Source of the DNA: Planctomycetota bacterium
GTDB taxonomy: Bacteria > Planctomycetota > UBA1135 > UBA2386
Assembly: GCA_016713175.1 (NCBI GenBank)
Contig: JADJPQ010000023.1
Location: 1 to 14,251 of the forward strand
Direction of reading: 5' to 3'
DNA length: 14,251 bases
A program made the translations under genes and the position numbers. Below are positions 13,860 to 14,251 of this stretch, one piece after another; position 1 is the stretch's first letter; every line of letters starts with the position of its first letter. Under the pieces are notes generated by a model. It worked only from the letters and a program-made list of their open reading frames with translations, made no database searches and was not told where the DNA came from.

Positions 13860-14251
13860 ATGCTCTCCCGCGAGCCCGATGACCCCGGGCGCGACTCCGG
13901 GGTGGCTCGGCTCCAACAACCTCGTCCTGTAAGTCTGGCTTGGGTCTACCAACACCCGATCGACGTCGTGGGCGTGCGGCGCAGGGTGGCTGGACCTCGG
14001 CGTTTTCTGCAGCTTCCAGTGGCCGGGGATCGGTGAACCGGTCGGTTCGAGTTTCGGCGTCAGGGGTCACGCCTGGGGAACCGCGTTGGTTTCCCGGCAG
14101 ATCCATTCTCGCCGGAGTTCATGCGGCAGTGGTTAGATGAACTGCGACAGCAGAGTTTGATGGTCGGCAGTGCTCCCGCGGCAATGTCTGGAATCGAACG
14201 GTTTTGCGTGGTCTGGTCTATGCTGTCAGGATGCGTCATGGGAACGACAGA
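13860..14251. other. no identifiable gene
   Basis: Only short open stretches are present, the longest being 66 codons from 13940 with no recognisable motif. Neither strand gives a convincing start with a ribosome binding site, and no RNA gene was found. Given the frameshifts to the left, a broken gene could lie here unseen. Confidence 0.3.

Noticed and set aside
14160..14220. tRNA-like T-loop (TTCGATTC on the minus strand)
   Set aside because: The flanking bases do not form a T stem, and no anticodon or acceptor arms could be paired.
1..14251. CRISPR array, phage genes or toxin-antitoxin pair
   Set aside because: No regularly spaced repeats, cas-like, structural phage or toxin-like proteins were seen on either strand.

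Overview
The window is GC-rich DNA (high 60s % by eye), most likely from a member of the Planctomycetota. The pointers are an ECF sigma factor directly upstream of a Hanks-type Ser/Thr kinase with a central membrane segment and TPR-like C-terminal region, a secreted kelch protein with a C-terminal beta-rich domain of a kind I associate with that phylum, and signal-peptide proteins with carboxypeptidase-regulatory-like folds. The lineage is inference: there is no rRNA or other marker here.

Layout. About 470-4855 lies on the plus strand: a frameshifted amidohydrolase, then a compact set that reads as sialic-acid catabolism. This set is a NanM-like kelch mutarotase, the N-terminus of an MFS transporter, an N-acetylneuraminate lyase (NanA) lacking its first ~20 residues, and an intact AGE/RnBP-type N-acylglucosamine 2-epimerase. 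Together these would anomerise Neu5Ac, import it, cleave it to ManNAc and pyruvate, and epimerise ManNAc to GlcNAc. The transporter and lyase are joined at about 2780 with roughly 1.1 kb apparently missing.

4856-5201 is a convergent intergenic gap. It holds a decayed partial copy of the RAYT-associated sequence found again at 10446-10745. 5202-10503 is on the minus strand: a very long ORF joining a kinase/TPR protein to a secreted-type kelch protein, an ECF sigma factor upstream of it, and an intact REP-associated tyrosine transposase (RAYT). Perfect hairpins sit inside the kinase and RAYT genes.

10836-13197 (minus) carries an NADP-type isocitrate dehydrogenase and a secreted repeat protein, both broken by frameshifts. 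13198-14251 holds a G-quadruplex motif, a CT microsatellite just inside a small ORF with a strong ribosome binding site, and otherwise nothing I can identify.

Frameshifts concentrate in the outer parts (470-2780 and 10940-13200), while 2784-10503 is clean. A housekeeping gene (icd) is among those hit, so sequencing or assembly indels are a likely cause. The broken genes should not be read as true pseudogenes without checking reads.
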